From NCBI GenBank assembly GCA_012934845.2, contig WNNJ02000348.1:1-64000 (forward strand): a DNA stretch of 64,000 nucleotides, given 5' to 3'. The stretch is from Pomphorhynchus laevis. Lineage: Eukaryota; Acanthocephala; Palaeacanthocephala; Echinorhynchida; Pomphorhynchidae. Of this stretch, positions 10,609 through 21,712 are shown piece by piece. The notes under the pieces were generated by a model. That model had not been told where the DNA came from, did not search any database, and was given only the letters and a program-made list of their open reading frames with translations. Both the position numbers and the translations under genes were made by a program. Each line of letters starts with the position of its first letter. The stretch's first letter is position 1.

Positions 10609-11125
10609 ATGTATTATTCATACATTATTCCGGATAACCACTTCAATTACCACACACAAAGGAAAATGGCCAAGTATAGCGAACGTGTTGCCAAGTTTGA
10701 AGACGCAAATTTTTACCCGTTCGTAATAGCGTGTAACGGTGCTATGGGTAATGAGGCTCAGCTAGTTCTGAAGCGGATGGCGAAATTGGAAGCTGAAAAA
10801 TCTAAACGACCCTACAATCGTTGCATTGAAGACCTTAGAGTTGACATTGGTTTTCTAATGGCTAGGTCGGCTTCAGTCGCATTGCGAAATGCGAGGTCGA
10901 GAACTGGAAGGTTTGCAGGAATTGCAATGGAAAATTTTATTGGTGATACGATAGATGATCTTAAAATTCAAGATACACTGTCGTGCCAGGATGTTCAAAT
11001 TTGATATATTATTTTTTATTTCAATTGTGACCCGTTAGGTATTGTTCTACTGTTGCCCATTAGGGGACTTTGAAAGTCTTGTGTTTATTTGATTTACAAT
11101 AAATATTTTTTATTTAAAAAAAAGG
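10609..11125 (+). mobile_element. RT/PD-(D/E)XK retroelement, 5'-truncated C-terminal copy (member 1)
   Basis: An open 131-codon stretch (10609-11004) gives KMAKYSERVAKFEDANFYPF, then GAMGNEAQLVLKRMAKLEAE and RPYNRCIEDL..GFLMARSASVALR. This is the recognisable extreme C-terminus of a widespread metazoan RT family whose usual form is K..YE.RV.EVE.G.F.PLV.S..GGMG.EA...YKRLA.L. A UTR, an AATAAA (about 11098) and an A-run at about 11117-11124 follow, as expected for a 5'-truncated, polyadenylated insertion. No RT core is present. Confidence 0.75.
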
Positions 11126-11175
11126 AAGAATTTAGGTCATTATATAATGAACTGCAATTTTTATTATTATTTTAG

Positions 11176-12512
11176 AATGAAAAACATGGGTTAGAATTGC
11201 TTGGCTGTCCAATTGGTTTTCTAAACTTTGAAGCGAATTATGGCTCTCCTTATTAGTTCGGCTTATATCAGTAGCACAGAGTGAGAGGCATCTAGCATAT
11301 TCTGCATTCATATTCGGACTACAACATAAATGGAGCATTATTCTAAGAACATGCGAATGTCAAACCGAATGGTTCGAAAAGCTGGTTACGATTATTCAGC
11401 ACGAACTACTGCCTCAAATTCTAGGCAAAGAGGATATTGATCACACATGGTTTAATGTCTTGTGCCTTAAAGTAGCTAACGGAGGCCTAGGAATAATAAA
11501 TCCTCAAAAAATAGCTAAAATGGAATGGTCAAGATCAGCCAAAATGTGCAACCTTCTGGACATGAATATAAGAGGATCAACTCTTTACGAAAAGCAAAGA
11601 AAAATGGCTCGAATGATAACAACAGAAAAATCTGACTTAGAACAGGGTGAATTAACCAACATAATGTCAGAATTAGATCAAAAATCGAAAACCGCTGTAG
11701 AGCACGCCTCTATTAAAGGGTCTTCCTCTTGGCTCTCTGCTCGAGTAAGCGATGACAGACGATTTTATTTAAATAATTTTGAAATACAAGCGGGAATGGC
11801 ATGTAGATATGGATGGGACTTGCGCTGTACATCAACATCATGCGTATGCAGAGAAGTTAAATCGACAGCTCACTTACTGTCGTGCAAATGGAAAGGACGG
11901 ACCATAGTACGACATAATATAATCAGAGATATCTTGATTGACGAAGCCAGTAAAGTATTACGGAATGTAGAATCAGAACCGATGCTCTCAACTGTTCCAG
12001 ATACATTCGAGTTTTCAAACCAAACGACAACACGAGATCCCCGATCAAGAGCCGATTTATCTTGTACTGAACTAACGCACTCACAGACTGAGCGGACATT
12101 TTTGGATGTCACAATATTTAACCCATTTGCCCAGTCGTACGTAAGTCGAAGTCCTACACAATCATTTGAATACAATGAAAACAGAAAAAAGAATAAATAC
12201 ATTGAGTGAATTATTGAAATCGAAAAAGGAACCTTTATTCCGTTCGTAATTTCCGCCTCAGGCGGACTAGCAAAGGAGGCAAGTGCTTTCATCAAGAGAC
12301 TAGCAACTCTCGCATCAGTGAGCGATCCATCCTCCTATGGCAAAAATGTATGTTCGCTGCGACAACGTATAGGTGTAGCGCTAACAAAAGCAAACGCCTG
12401 GTGTCTGAAATGAGACCTAAAAATTATTATTAAACTATCTTTTTTTGGGCCCACTTGCGGGTAACCTCGACTGTATGTTTTACTAAAATAAATTTTTCCA
12501 TTAAAAAAATTA
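11176..12512 (+). mobile_element. RT/PD-(D/E)XK retroelement, 5'-truncated copy (member 2)
   Basis: Begins in the RT thumb region (ELLGCPIGF-like, then HLAYSAFIFGLQHKWSIILR) and reads nearly openly through LKVANGGLGIINPQ, a Cys-rich stretch (CTSTSCVCREVKSTAHLLSC) and the nuclease-like region RSRADL..ERTFLDVTIFNPFA, to GTFIPFVISASGGLAKEASA. The D..D-V-T pattern fits a PD-(D/E)XK-like nuclease. One in-frame stop interrupts the 3' third. It ends in an AATAAA (about 12489) and an A-run near 12503. It differs clearly from its neighbours, so it is a separate subfamily rather than a duplicate. Confidence 0.78.
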
Positions 12513-12649
12513 TTTTAGTTATTATTATTTTTTGGTCATTATATTTTTGAGTTAAACAATTCTTGATTAAAACTACTTACAATCATAACATTTAAAGGAT
12601 ATTCTTGATTATAACTAACTACTCACAATTGAATCATAAAAACAAGACA

Positions 12650-15600
12650 ATAAAATAGCATGCAAGCCAAACAATATGCCACGTGGAAAGCCAAGATCCA
12701 TTGCCAAATGTTGTGACTGCAATAGTGCCGAAATGTAAAGGGTGTGGTTGTCAAAAAAATAACACAGAATGCCTTAACTGCTCTGCTCCAAATGGTACGA
12801 ACAGACATGCCCTGGCAGTGCTTCAGATCTTCGAACGAATTCTGAATCGACCCAACTACCTAACCAGTCTCACAGTAATAATGATATCGTAATGTCACCT
12901 TTCAATACCTGTGATACAACTTCAAGCGCGTCCACTTGTCAAATCTCTAGCAGTCACAGTCATGCAATCTTCTAACCATGATCTCACAACCATTATTTAC
13001 AAGTTTTACGATAAAGTAATACAATGGATACCAAACCACTTTTATCTGCCAAAATGTACGGCAAGTCACAAATTTATTGAGATACTCACCACCTATTATT
13101 CTCCAACACCTGATCAACTCTGCCTACACCCTAAAGTTCGCAAAACGGCTGTCGTTTTTTCCCAATGCATTTCACAACGAATTCCTTCAAGGAAAGTGTC
13201 ACTAATACGAAAAACACTCGAACGACGACTAGTTTTGTGGCAGCAAAAAGACTATGAAGCTCTATATACGTGGAAGCTGAATATATCCAGCTTAGCATCC
13301 GTTTCAACTTCAGAAAAAAAATTCAAATGACTGGATCAAAACGTATTGCAACTTAATGACACAAGGGAAAATTTCAGCATGTTCAGCATTTCTTGACGAT
13401 GTGACAAAATCAACAGTGCTTGCACTAGATGATGTCACACAAGGTACACAAGTAAAACAGATACTTCAAAACCTTCACCCGCCTGCCTGCTGTCCTCCAA
13501 ACGACATCCTCTTCTCTGTAAAGCTCCAAAACGCTCATGACCATAACCCTTGCAGATTCTACGCATTAGATGAAAACTCAATCATCAGAGCCTATGAGTT
13601 CACAAAAGGAGGCGCTAGTCCCTCAGGTCATTGACGCGATCGCATGGAGACGAATGCTCACAAAATTCGGCGTTCAATCTTGAAACTTAGCACGGTCGCT
13701 AGCTGACTTTGCAATTCGCTTGGCAACTGATCAGCTATCCTCGCAATTTCTAGAGGCCTCCAATGCATGCCGCCTAATAGCTCTAGAGAAGAAAGATGGA
13801 GGCATAAGACCAATTGGTGTTTGTGAACACCGATTGGTGTTCACAAATAAAGCCATTTTACAACACGTACGCACTGACATAGAAGATGTATGCGGGAAGC
13901 GCCAACTCGCTGCATGCCAAAAAAGCGGAATTGAGTACGCAATACACACCTTGCGCAGTGCATTTCATGAAAAAACTGTCGCTGCCTAATAACTATCGAC
14001 GCATCCCACGCGTTTAATTCAATAAAGAGAGGCGCTGATATCCATAACATAAAATTCACTTGCCCTTTACTGCATCAAGTCATACACAACATTTACCAAT
14101 CTCCATCCAATCTCTCACTTGGCGGTTGCAGTATCTGATCAGAAGAGGGCTTCACAGAAGGCGATCTATTCGCAATGGCCGGATTTTCACTTGCATCTCT
14201 ACCCTTGATCGAGTCAATCCAACAATCTGTACATGCCATCATACAAAAATGGTGCACTGATGATGTCAACTTCTTTGGCACACCCGAACAACTAAGAGAA
14301 GTTTGGAAAATTTTAATAAGCGACGGCCCAAAATACGATTATAATATGAATTTAACAAAATCACAGTTCCTTTCGCACACTTCAAAAGGCTCAATTGAAT
14401 CACCATCAATGGACATACTCACAAGTACCAAGGGGATAATCGTCCTCGGATCACCTATCGGGGAATTCGAATTCGAAAGAACCGTAATACAAACACACAC
14501 TCTTAAGTGGAAATCGCTCATGTCCCGCCTAACATCCATCGCGAAGATTGACTTCCAAGTCGCTTACTGTGGTTTGACAAAAGCAACACAATCAAAATGG
14601 ACACATTTACTGCGAACGAGCCAATGTGACCATTCTTGGTTAACCGTCCTGACAGCAACAATAAAAGACGGTATACTGGTCGAATTAGCAGGAAGATCCA
14701 TAACTGATAAGTGGTATGAAGCACTCACCTCACCGCTAAAACTAGGAGGACTTGCTATCTTTGATCCTGCTTCTATTGCTCTTCTGGAAAACAGCGATTC
14801 AGTTCGAATTTGGTCTACATTTGATAGCAATCTTATCGGAGAACACTTACGTAAACTACAAAAAAAACAATATTGGAAATAGCTGCGGAACGTATCGCCG
14901 CTTTCAATACGCGTTTATCTGTCGCACCTGTTTCAATGAAAGAAAATACAAAAAACATCTTAGAACATGCATCAAGATATGGTACTAGCTCATGGTAAAG
15001 TGCCTTTCCTCTCAAACACGAAAATTCATTCTGCGAGCAGAAGAATTCAAAGATGCAATCTCAGCACGCTACGGCGTTTTGCCAGACGACTTGCGAAGTA
15101 CTTACTGTTCATGCGGCCACGATATTGACATTGGACACGCTCTTTCCTGCGAAAAAGGAGGCATTCACACAATCAAACACAACGCTATTCGAGATAATTG
15201 CCAGTGAACTGACAACAGCCTGTCATTGCGTTGAATCGAGCCACAACTATCACCCGTATCCGACAATCTAACATTCGTAAATCCGACCACATCACGTGAT
15301 TATGCGGCGAGATCGGACGTCGTTAGTTCAGGCTTGAATGGAACACGATTCGAGCGGATATTTCTTGATGTCAGCATTTTTTCACCTCTAGCTCAATCGT
15401 ATTGTATCGTTCGTCCGCATCCGCCTTTGAATACAATGAACAACGAATATCATCGAAATATGGCGAAAGAATTTACAAGGTTGAACACCGAAAATTCGTA
15501 CCTGTAATCTTATCAACAATCGGTGGTTTAGGCGATCAAGCAAAATCTCTACTGAAGCGCATCGCATACACGTAAGCTTTACATCGAACAGTCGAATATC
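12650..15600 (+). mobile_element. RT/PD-(D/E)XK retroelement, longest copy (member 3)
   Basis: In order: a CxGCGCxxxxxxCxxC zinc-like motif (12740-12790); an N-terminal region (12911-13330); RT fingers with ALEKKDGGIRPIGVCE (about 13770-13830); motif A-like IDASHAFNS (about 14000); an EGFTEGD-like motif B (about 14148); a catalytic CTDDVNFFG (about 14254); the thumb VLGSPIGEFEFE and LTSPLKLGGLAIFDPAS; a Cys/His stretch CSCGHDIDIGHALSCEKGG (about 15107-15170); and a nuclease-like RSDVV..RFERIFLDVSIF with a C-terminal HRKFVPVILSTIGGLG. Several frame breaks show it is dead. The layout matches non-LTR-like RT elements with a C-terminal restriction-like nuclease; I cannot give a clade name. Confidence 0.78.
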
Positions 15601-16869
15601 ATACGTTATTGGCGAAATAACCCATGTATAATGGATATCACCGAGTATAATGGGTTATTATATTGAATTATAAAGTTTTTATGTTATTAATAATAAGTGA
15701 TTAATTATTAATTAATGAATGAACTTTGTATGCTCATTAACTTGAAGCTTGTCACATAAAAAGAACGAAACATACATTTAGTTCTCGTAAAAAATTGTAT
15801 TATTGTCTATCATTGACATGATTTCGACACCCATATTACATCGAATATTGAAGGATTTCAATAAGACTAGGCTACTTTGACATGTCAATTTATAGCGTAC
15901 TGTTAAACAATGACATGTAAAGGTTTTTTGTTGTTTGATTAAGCGAAGAAACGTGGTTTTATGATTACAGGTAAATATTAAGGATAGTAATATTAAAATT
16001 AATAATTAACTTTTATAATTATATAATATTATTTTAATATTATGTAATATTCATAATATTATAATTTTAATATTTTAATATTTATTATATTCTTAATACC
16101 AGATAATATTAAGTTCAATCTTCTAAAATGTATGCTGCAAATATCAAATAATTAAAAAATAATTACTCTCGTTATGTCTACATCAGCGTTTATTTAAGAC
16201 GAATTTCATAAATTCTTAATTGTAGAAATTGCTAATTGATTATATAATCAATTTTTAAAATCTAAGGATATCGATGAACCTGAATTTTTAAGAAATTTCT
16301 TGATTGATCATTGCTTGTGTGTTCAAGCTGTATTTTTTATTTTTGTGTTATTAATTATAATTGATTAATGATTAATTAATTTTTTGAAATATTACATATT
16401 TTATTTATAGTTCATCAAGCTATTGTGCACCTTAATTTAAAGTAAATATAAAAACTTCAATTTCTATAAAAAATAAAAGATCTATAATTTTATTTTTAAA
16501 TTGAATATTTCATTACTGAAATATTCAATATTCAATATATAATATTGAATATTATATAATATTATATAATATTATATAATATTAATATTATATAATATAT
16601 AATATTCACTCAAAATTAGTAGCAGCGAATGTCGAAATATCAGATTAAATACGTTTGTTGTAATTTTACTCTTTATCGGCATCTTCTATTAAAAGAAGAT
16701 GAACATCTTCTATTTTAATTGAATAATTTAATTAAATATTAAATTATTTATTATTATTTATTATTGTTAAATTGATGTATAGAAATCGTCAAAGAAGGTA
16801 GTAGCCCAAGGAGGGATCTCCAGCCGATTCCATTCTGGAGTCGGCAGGAGAACCGACTGTTAATCTACA
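15601..16869. other. AT-rich stretch with short inverted repeats
   Basis: Holds many ATATTA/TAATAT runs (16540-16610) and a CATCTTCT/AGAAGATG hairpin near 16679-16700. Nothing coding is seen. A GC-richer patch at 16800-16860 (CTCCAGCCGATTCC / GGAGTCGGCAGGAG) leads into the next feature. Confidence 0.4.
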
Positions 16870-17097
16870 CATTTGTTACAATATGAGAGGTTTGTTTCTG
16901 AGCACGTTCAATAGATGCATTTGAAATAGTCAAGTTTTTTGAGAGCTCGTTAATTAGAATCTGCTGATTCTTTATTCTACAGTTGAGGTCTGGATGTCGA
17001 TATTCGTCTCCTTGAGTTTTTCTACTACGGCGATTTTCTTGCGGAATTTCGTGTTCTCGTTGTATATCTGCTGCATTTTCGGTAAACCATGCCGTTA
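16870..17097 (-). pseudogene. Coiled-coil-like protein fragment, unrecognised, split between two frames
   Basis: On the minus strand one frame gives MQQIYNENTKFRKKIAVVEK and ETNIDIQTSTVE, and another gives RIKNQQILINELSKNL and SIERAQKQTSHIVTNV followed by a stop. Both are Lys/Glu/Asn/Gln-rich with heptad-like spacing and read as two halves of one protein end. I do not recognise the family. The 5' edge of the fragment is the arm of the perfect hairpin at 17084-17119, suggesting that a rearrangement cut it there. Confidence 0.3.
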
Positions 17098-17119
17098 GTG
17101 AAAGCTAACGGCATGGTTT
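17084..17119. repeat. Perfect 15-bp hairpin
   Basis: AAACCATGCCGTTAG (17084-17098) and CTAACGGCATGGTTT (17105-17119) with a 6-base loop. One arm belongs to the minus-strand coding fragment; the other opens the unrelated plus-strand AT-rich sequence. It looks like a local inverted duplication. Confidence 0.9.
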
Positions 17120-17459
17120 CACTAATTAATAGTGAAAGCTCGAATATATCTAAGATAAAAATTTGGAAAGATTATATATTTGATAAAATTAAAAATAAAA
17201 TGAAAATAACAAACAATTATAAAAGGAAAGATCAAATTAATAAATATATGTATGCAGAACTTACTAAATTAAAGGATAACTAAACAACTATTGATAAAAC
17301 TAGTAATAACTTTGTCTTAATATGCAATATAAAGACAAAGCTATATTTTGACTTTTTGATTTTATGATTTTTTGATATACTAATGAAAGAGGTTAATTCT
17401 AATGATTTAAATGTAAATCCAGCATATGAACGTAGTGAGTTGAGTTTAGAAACAATTAT

Positions 17460-17768
17460 TACAAATCACTGTTCTATAATGGATAAAAAGGGTATAAAGG
17501 TTGATTATTATTTTGTTTACATATTAAGGATGCTATTGCTTTAATTCGTCTCGATGATTTGTTCATTCAATCTTTCGAAATTACGGATGGTATTAAAGTA
17601 TTCAGTTGTAATAATTCAATTGTAATTATTTCTATTTAGTGAAACGTTTGAAAGGAGATCATCTTTCCAGAGCTATTGGTTGACTTGCTGGTAAGGATGG
17701 AAGAACAAAGTATGCAATTGAAAACAGCACAAAAACTACGAATCGTTTTGGCTGATAAGTAAGATGCA
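17460..17768 (+). pseudogene. PNO1: PNO1 (partner of NOB1, KH-domain ribosome assembly factor) pseudogene with a retained intron
   Basis: PNO1/Dim2 is a KH-domain RNA-binding protein of pre-40S ribosome maturation. Here DAIALIRLDDLFIQSFEITD (about 17530-17589) is followed by a 50-nt intron (17590-17639, GTATTA..ATTTAG) and, after it, KRLKGDHLSRAIG and LAGKDGRTKYAIENSTKT, all hallmarks of PNO1. Splicing restores the junction TDVKRLKGDH exactly as in the family. A TGA replaces Arg in AIGRLAGK and a one-base shift follows at the TKT position; the block RIVLAD then continues, ending at a good donor (GTAAGAT, about 17760). Upstream sequence (GIKVDYYFVYIL) is shifted and shortened. Retention of the intron means a DNA-level copy, not a processed one. 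The remaining exons are not seen. Confidence 0.85.
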
Positions 17769-18549
17769 ATTTAAGATATTAAATGATTATTTACACAATG
17801 TTGGTTAATTATGTTTGCAAACCATCTCCATTAAATCTTATGCTCAAACATAAGATAACATTAAAAACGATAGAGTTTATTAAATTCGTCTTAGAGGAAA
17901 TAATTCCGTTTGTTTGTGCACTGAATTAGTAAAAATAAATAAAATGTTTAACATTTTTTATTCAAAAGTATGCATATATAGGAAACGTTTAGATATAATA
18001 GAAACAAAAAACAAACTTTCAATCGAAAAAATCTAGTTTTGTAAAAGAATTATAATTGAATTAATTAAATATAATTAATTAATTAGATATAATTAATAAG
18101 AATTATAAATTAAAAAGAATTATTTAAATAATTATATCTCGGAAAATAATTGTAATCAACAAATAGTTTATTGTATTATTAATTTAATTAATAAAATAAT
18201 TTATAAATTTATTAAATTGGTAAGTAATTGTAATTTTATAACTAATTGATAATCTTTAAATAATTATATCTTGAATTTGTATCAACAAATTTTATTGTTT
18301 AGATAAAATAGAAACAAAAAACATAACTTTGTATAAACTTTTAATCGAAAAAATATTTTGTAATTATTGATAATCTTTAAATAATTATATCTTGGAAAAT
18401 AATTGTAACCCATAATTAATTTTAATTATTCACAATTATAATTTCAAAATTATTAGTTGATATAAATTATATCAAATCTGATATATCAATTGTTTATTAT
18501 TTATAGTTATTTATATTAATTTAATTCTTTATTTTTATATACAATATAC
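17769..18549. other. AT-rich stretch
   Basis: Repeated short runs of AATTATATC(T)TGGAAAATAATTGTAA and ATCGAAAAAAT (about 18020-18060 and 18340-18360; 18120-18150 and 18375-18410) show a loose internal duplication of about 250 bp. No gene is seen. Confidence 0.4.
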
Positions 18550-18706
18550 TTTGTATTAGAATAAGATACTTGGTAATCACATTTAATCAGAGGAAATACG
18601 TCATTAACACGTGTTTGGCCCCGCTGCTATGTTGGGTCGAGGAATAGGGGTCGAAACATGATAAAACAGCAGCTCCTGACATCTAATCCTTTTTCTAATA
18701 CATCGT
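18550..18706 (+). repeat. Structured repeat module (copy c)
   Basis: TTTGGCCCCGCTGCTATGTT, then GGGTCGAGGAATAGGGG. The outer GGCCCC/GGGG-C pairing is kept, while the second stem is shortened to CTGCT/AGCAG by base changes on its 3' side. Confidence 0.7.
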
Positions 18707-18744
18707 ATATTATTTATACGATGATTTATTATTCGAATATTTTA

Positions 18745-18925
18745 TTATTCCACCGGCACGCCAATGGGCCTTATTGATGGTTGATGTTCGTTTGGGCGAA
18801 GAACGCTGTCGTACCATCGTAGTCACCTATTCGCGAAGTTCATTGAGACACCATTTCGTACTGTTGATACGACGGTTTTGTTTTACGACTGGCTTGTCAC
18901 GAAGTCTATCGCCAACCCTCCTAGT
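18745..18925. other. GC-richer island of unknown origin
   Basis: About 180 bp with clearly higher G+C than its flanks, from TCCACCGGCACGCC to GCCAACCCTCC, lying between two copies of the structured module. Three frames are largely open: on plus TPMGLIDG then RTLSYHRSHLFAKFIETPFR and LFYDWLVTKSIANPP; on minus DRLRDKPVVKQNRR. Neither matches a family that I know. It could be a captured host exon or a piece of a transposon. Confidence 0.35.
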
Positions 18926-18929
18926 TTAT

Positions 18930-19058
18930 TTTAAGTAGGTTACTATAAAAATATAATCAAACAGAAAATAGTAAAATATATAAATCAACAAGATATTATT
19001 AAAAATAAATTTAAGCTCTTAAGCGAAAAATATTTATGAATTGATAATACATAATATA
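18930..19058 (+). mobile_element. YIDD-type RT element, ORF end
   Basis: AGGTTACTATAAAAATA.AATCAAACAGAAAATAG and TAAATCAACAAGATATT match the C-terminus seen at 4640-4761 and 49880-50000. It runs straight into the structured module. Confidence 0.7.
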
Positions 19059-19190
19059 CTTTGTATTAGAATAAGATACTAGATAATCAAATTTCATCAG
19101 AGGAAATAGGTCATTAGTATGTATTTGGCCCCGCTGCTATGTTTAGTCGACGAATAGGGGCCAAAACATGATAAAATAGCAGTTTTTTAC
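19059..19190 (+). repeat. Structured repeat module (copy d)
   Basis: TTTGGCCCCGCTGCTATGTT, then GAATAGGGGCCAAAACATGA and ATAGCAG. Both pairings (GGCCCC/GGGGCC and CTGCTAT/ATAGCAG) are kept. The 3' side is cut off after the second stem. Confidence 0.7.
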
Positions 19191-20118
19191 TATTTCTTCA
19201 TGATTTGGAATAACTCGTTAGAATTAACATACATAGAATCAATGGAAGTGGTTCACTCTTTTTCACAATTAGACAGGTGCCGAAGCATAGCACTTTATAG
19301 ATGTAGAGGTGAAGAAAGATAACAAAAGGCAAAATGCTCACCACTTTGGATTCCTATCTACATTCATTAAGTTATCATTAGGAGTACGTAAAGCGAGACA
19401 TGATTTACAATGAAGCTCTGTGTCTATAAAAGTTATGCTCTCAACGGTGTGTTATCAGAATTGACTAAGTTGAGAATAAATTTACAGGCATGTGGTTACA
19501 AACATAGGCAGTAGCAGGTAGATTTTAACAAATACAACCAGCAACTCAAACAACAGCTTTGAAAGAAAATTCATAGAAGAAAAGTTAAAAAAGAAAAAGT
19601 GCTATTGTGTTTTTGATTAGTATCCTGCTTTAATAAATATTTCAAAAGAGATAACTCAGCGAATTTCTGACAAATAATTCAAGGAAGATATTAAATACAG
19701 TTTCGTTTCCTTGTTTGTCATATAGCAAAACAAATAGTTTGCCGGTCCGACATTAACGAGTTGTCGTATAAAACTATTTATATATTAACATATTTCGAGA
19801 GCACTAAAACCCAAGTAAGTATAGGATTAGTGATAATTTAAACTGCAGAACAGATAATTGTGCATACTTATTGACTTTCAACTCATTCTCTATTCGAAAT
19901 GTGGGCGAAACATCGAGAAGCTCAATCATAGAAATGATTTTATAAGTAGCATTGATGGAAATAAGTCAACGCCGTGAGCAGAATTGAACTCTGTAGATTA
20001 TGCAGCAATTGGTGCAAACACCAGGAAGTTGCTTTCTGTAGCACCCGCAAAGAACCGCAACGAATTGAGAATTCTCATATGATAATGCAGTTTTTTGTAT
20101 TGCAACGTTTTTAAGCTA
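19191..20118. other. Stretch without recognised genes
   Basis: Mixed-composition sequence, less AT-rich than the flanks (for example 19220-19560 and 19960-20080), which suggests old transposon or gene debris. I found no domain in any frame. Confidence 0.35.
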
Positions 20119-20226
20119 AATTCTTCCGAAATTCAATAATACGTGGTATGCATTCTTCCGGAATTCAATAATACATGGTATGCATTCTTCCTTTATTCAA
20201 TAATACGTGGCATGTATTCTTCCTAA
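20119..20226. repeat. 32-bp tandem repeat, 3+ units
   Basis: Units of about 32 bp with the core ATTCTTCC, then AATTCAATAATACGTGG and ATGC, repeated at about 20119, 20151 and 20183, with a partial fourth start (ATTCTTCCTAAA) at 20215. The units differ by a few bases. Confidence 0.85.
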
Positions 20227-20329
20227 ATTTTTGTTTGGGCCTGTGTGAAATGCTGTTTCATGAAAAATAATGTAAAATACTGTTAGAAAAATTCGTTCAT
20301 ATAACTTTTTAATATAATGTTTCTCTTTG

Positions 20330-20445
20330 TTATAACTTTTGTTCTTGCGAGTATTTTGGATTGATAGAGTTTTAATAAACGAAAAGTTTTAAAATTCTTG
20401 GAGTTATCGGTGTCGACAACGAATTCAGTTAAAAGTAAATATTAG
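20330..20445. repeat. Related ~120-bp repeat, copy 1
   Basis: TTTAATAAACGAAAAG, then TTTTAAAATTCTTGGAG, GGTGTCGACAACGAATTC and AGTTAAAAGTA. The same blocks recur at about 21590-21712 (GCGGTGCAAACACCGAATCC, AGTTAAAAGTA). It could be a shared end of a decayed element, family unknown. Confidence 0.5.
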
Positions 20446-21149
20446 TTACGTTACGTACTTCAATGAATGTCCCTACAGACAGTCAAACTCATTTACACAT
20501 TCATCATATTGTAGTACACATTCTGGAGTCATTTCAATGTTTAAAAAATCTAAAATACACGCGCACTTGAAAATGTTGTTATTTTGTCGAAAGAATGACA
20601 TTTTGTAAAAAATATTAAAATTAAATAAAAGTATGTGGGTATACTTCAATTTAATTTATCCAAAAACAAGTAATTCAAAATAAATAGAATAGCATTCTAA
20701 GACGAACATTACATCAACATCAACGAATCCTTTTAACATTTTATGAAAAGGCATTTCACACAGACAAAAACAAGAATGCATGTGATGTTGAACTGTATAA
20801 TCAATTGATGAGAAATAAAACCAAAAATTGTCATGATTATCAAAAGGCTATGTACCTTTAGAAGACAGGAATTTAGGAATCAGTCCCACGCGAAAATTTT
20901 AGGCTAAATCGTAAGCAAAATATAAAGTAATTAATCATTTCAAAAATTTACTAAATAGTCAATTATCAAAAGAGCAAAAGTCTGTATTAAAGTTAGGCTA
21001 AATTATAGAAAATCAAGAAATTCATACGACATGATATAATGAAAGCAATAAGAAACCTTAGTTTATATGCATTTCAGGACTTTGGCAATGAAATTAAACG
21101 ATGTTAAGCTCAAAATACGTATGGAGATAAGTGATTTGAAATATATTAA

Positions 21150-21290
21150 GCAAAATTTCAATTAAAAACAGATTTTGTAAATTTCTGAGGAGAAATCATG
21201 ATGTGGTCATAAATAAAGCTGATGGAAACATAAATGCGGTATTATGGGATAAAGAAGACTACATAAATGAAGGCTACAAACAATTTTATA

Positions 21291-21292
<2 letters not shown>
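21150..21292 (+). mobile_element. YIDD-type RT element, N-terminal fragment
   Basis: Reads FLRRNHDVVINKADGNINAV, then LWDKEDYINEGYKQFYTD. This matches the start of the same RT family, where the form is L..N.D.VI.KADKGNAVV.L....Y..E...QL.D..FY. It is the only N-terminal piece seen; all other copies in the window are 3' pieces. Weaker similarity may extend upstream to about 20740. Confidence 0.6.

Positions 21293-21371
<79 letters not shown>
21293..21371. repeat. (TA)n microsatellite, ~80 bp
   Basis: Uninterrupted TA dinucleotides. It cuts off the RT fragment immediately 5' of it. Confidence 0.97.
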
Positions 21372-21374
<3 letters not shown>

Positions 21375-21589
21375 TTGTTTACTTAAGAATGTTTTATGAT
21401 AAGATTAATGATAGATAAAAAGTCAGCAGTAAACTAACATTAAACTTACATTTAATTTTAAATGTAAATTAAAACATTTAAATTTACATATAATTAAATG
21501 ATATAATTAAATTATAATTATATATAATATAAATTTAAATATAATTTTTAATTGAAGACATTTATATAAGTTTTTTCTCTTTATAAGAA

Positions 21590-21712
21590 TATTTTGTTTT
21601 GTGAGCAAAATAAAGTTTAATAAACACTTTTAATAAAGTTTAAAAAAAAGAAACGCTTTTAAATTCTTAGAGGTGGCGGTGCAAACACCGAATCCAGTTA
21701 AAAGTATATAGA
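21590..21712. repeat. Related ~120-bp repeat, copy 2
   Basis: Partner of 20330-20445. The GGTG..CACC core can form a small hairpin. Nothing coding follows. Confidence 0.5.

Noticed and set aside
20330-21712. The ~120-bp related repeats at 20330 and 21590 as long terminal repeats
   Set aside because: They are short, not bounded by a target-site duplication that I can see, and the interior holds only a YIDD-type RT fragment and a microsatellite.
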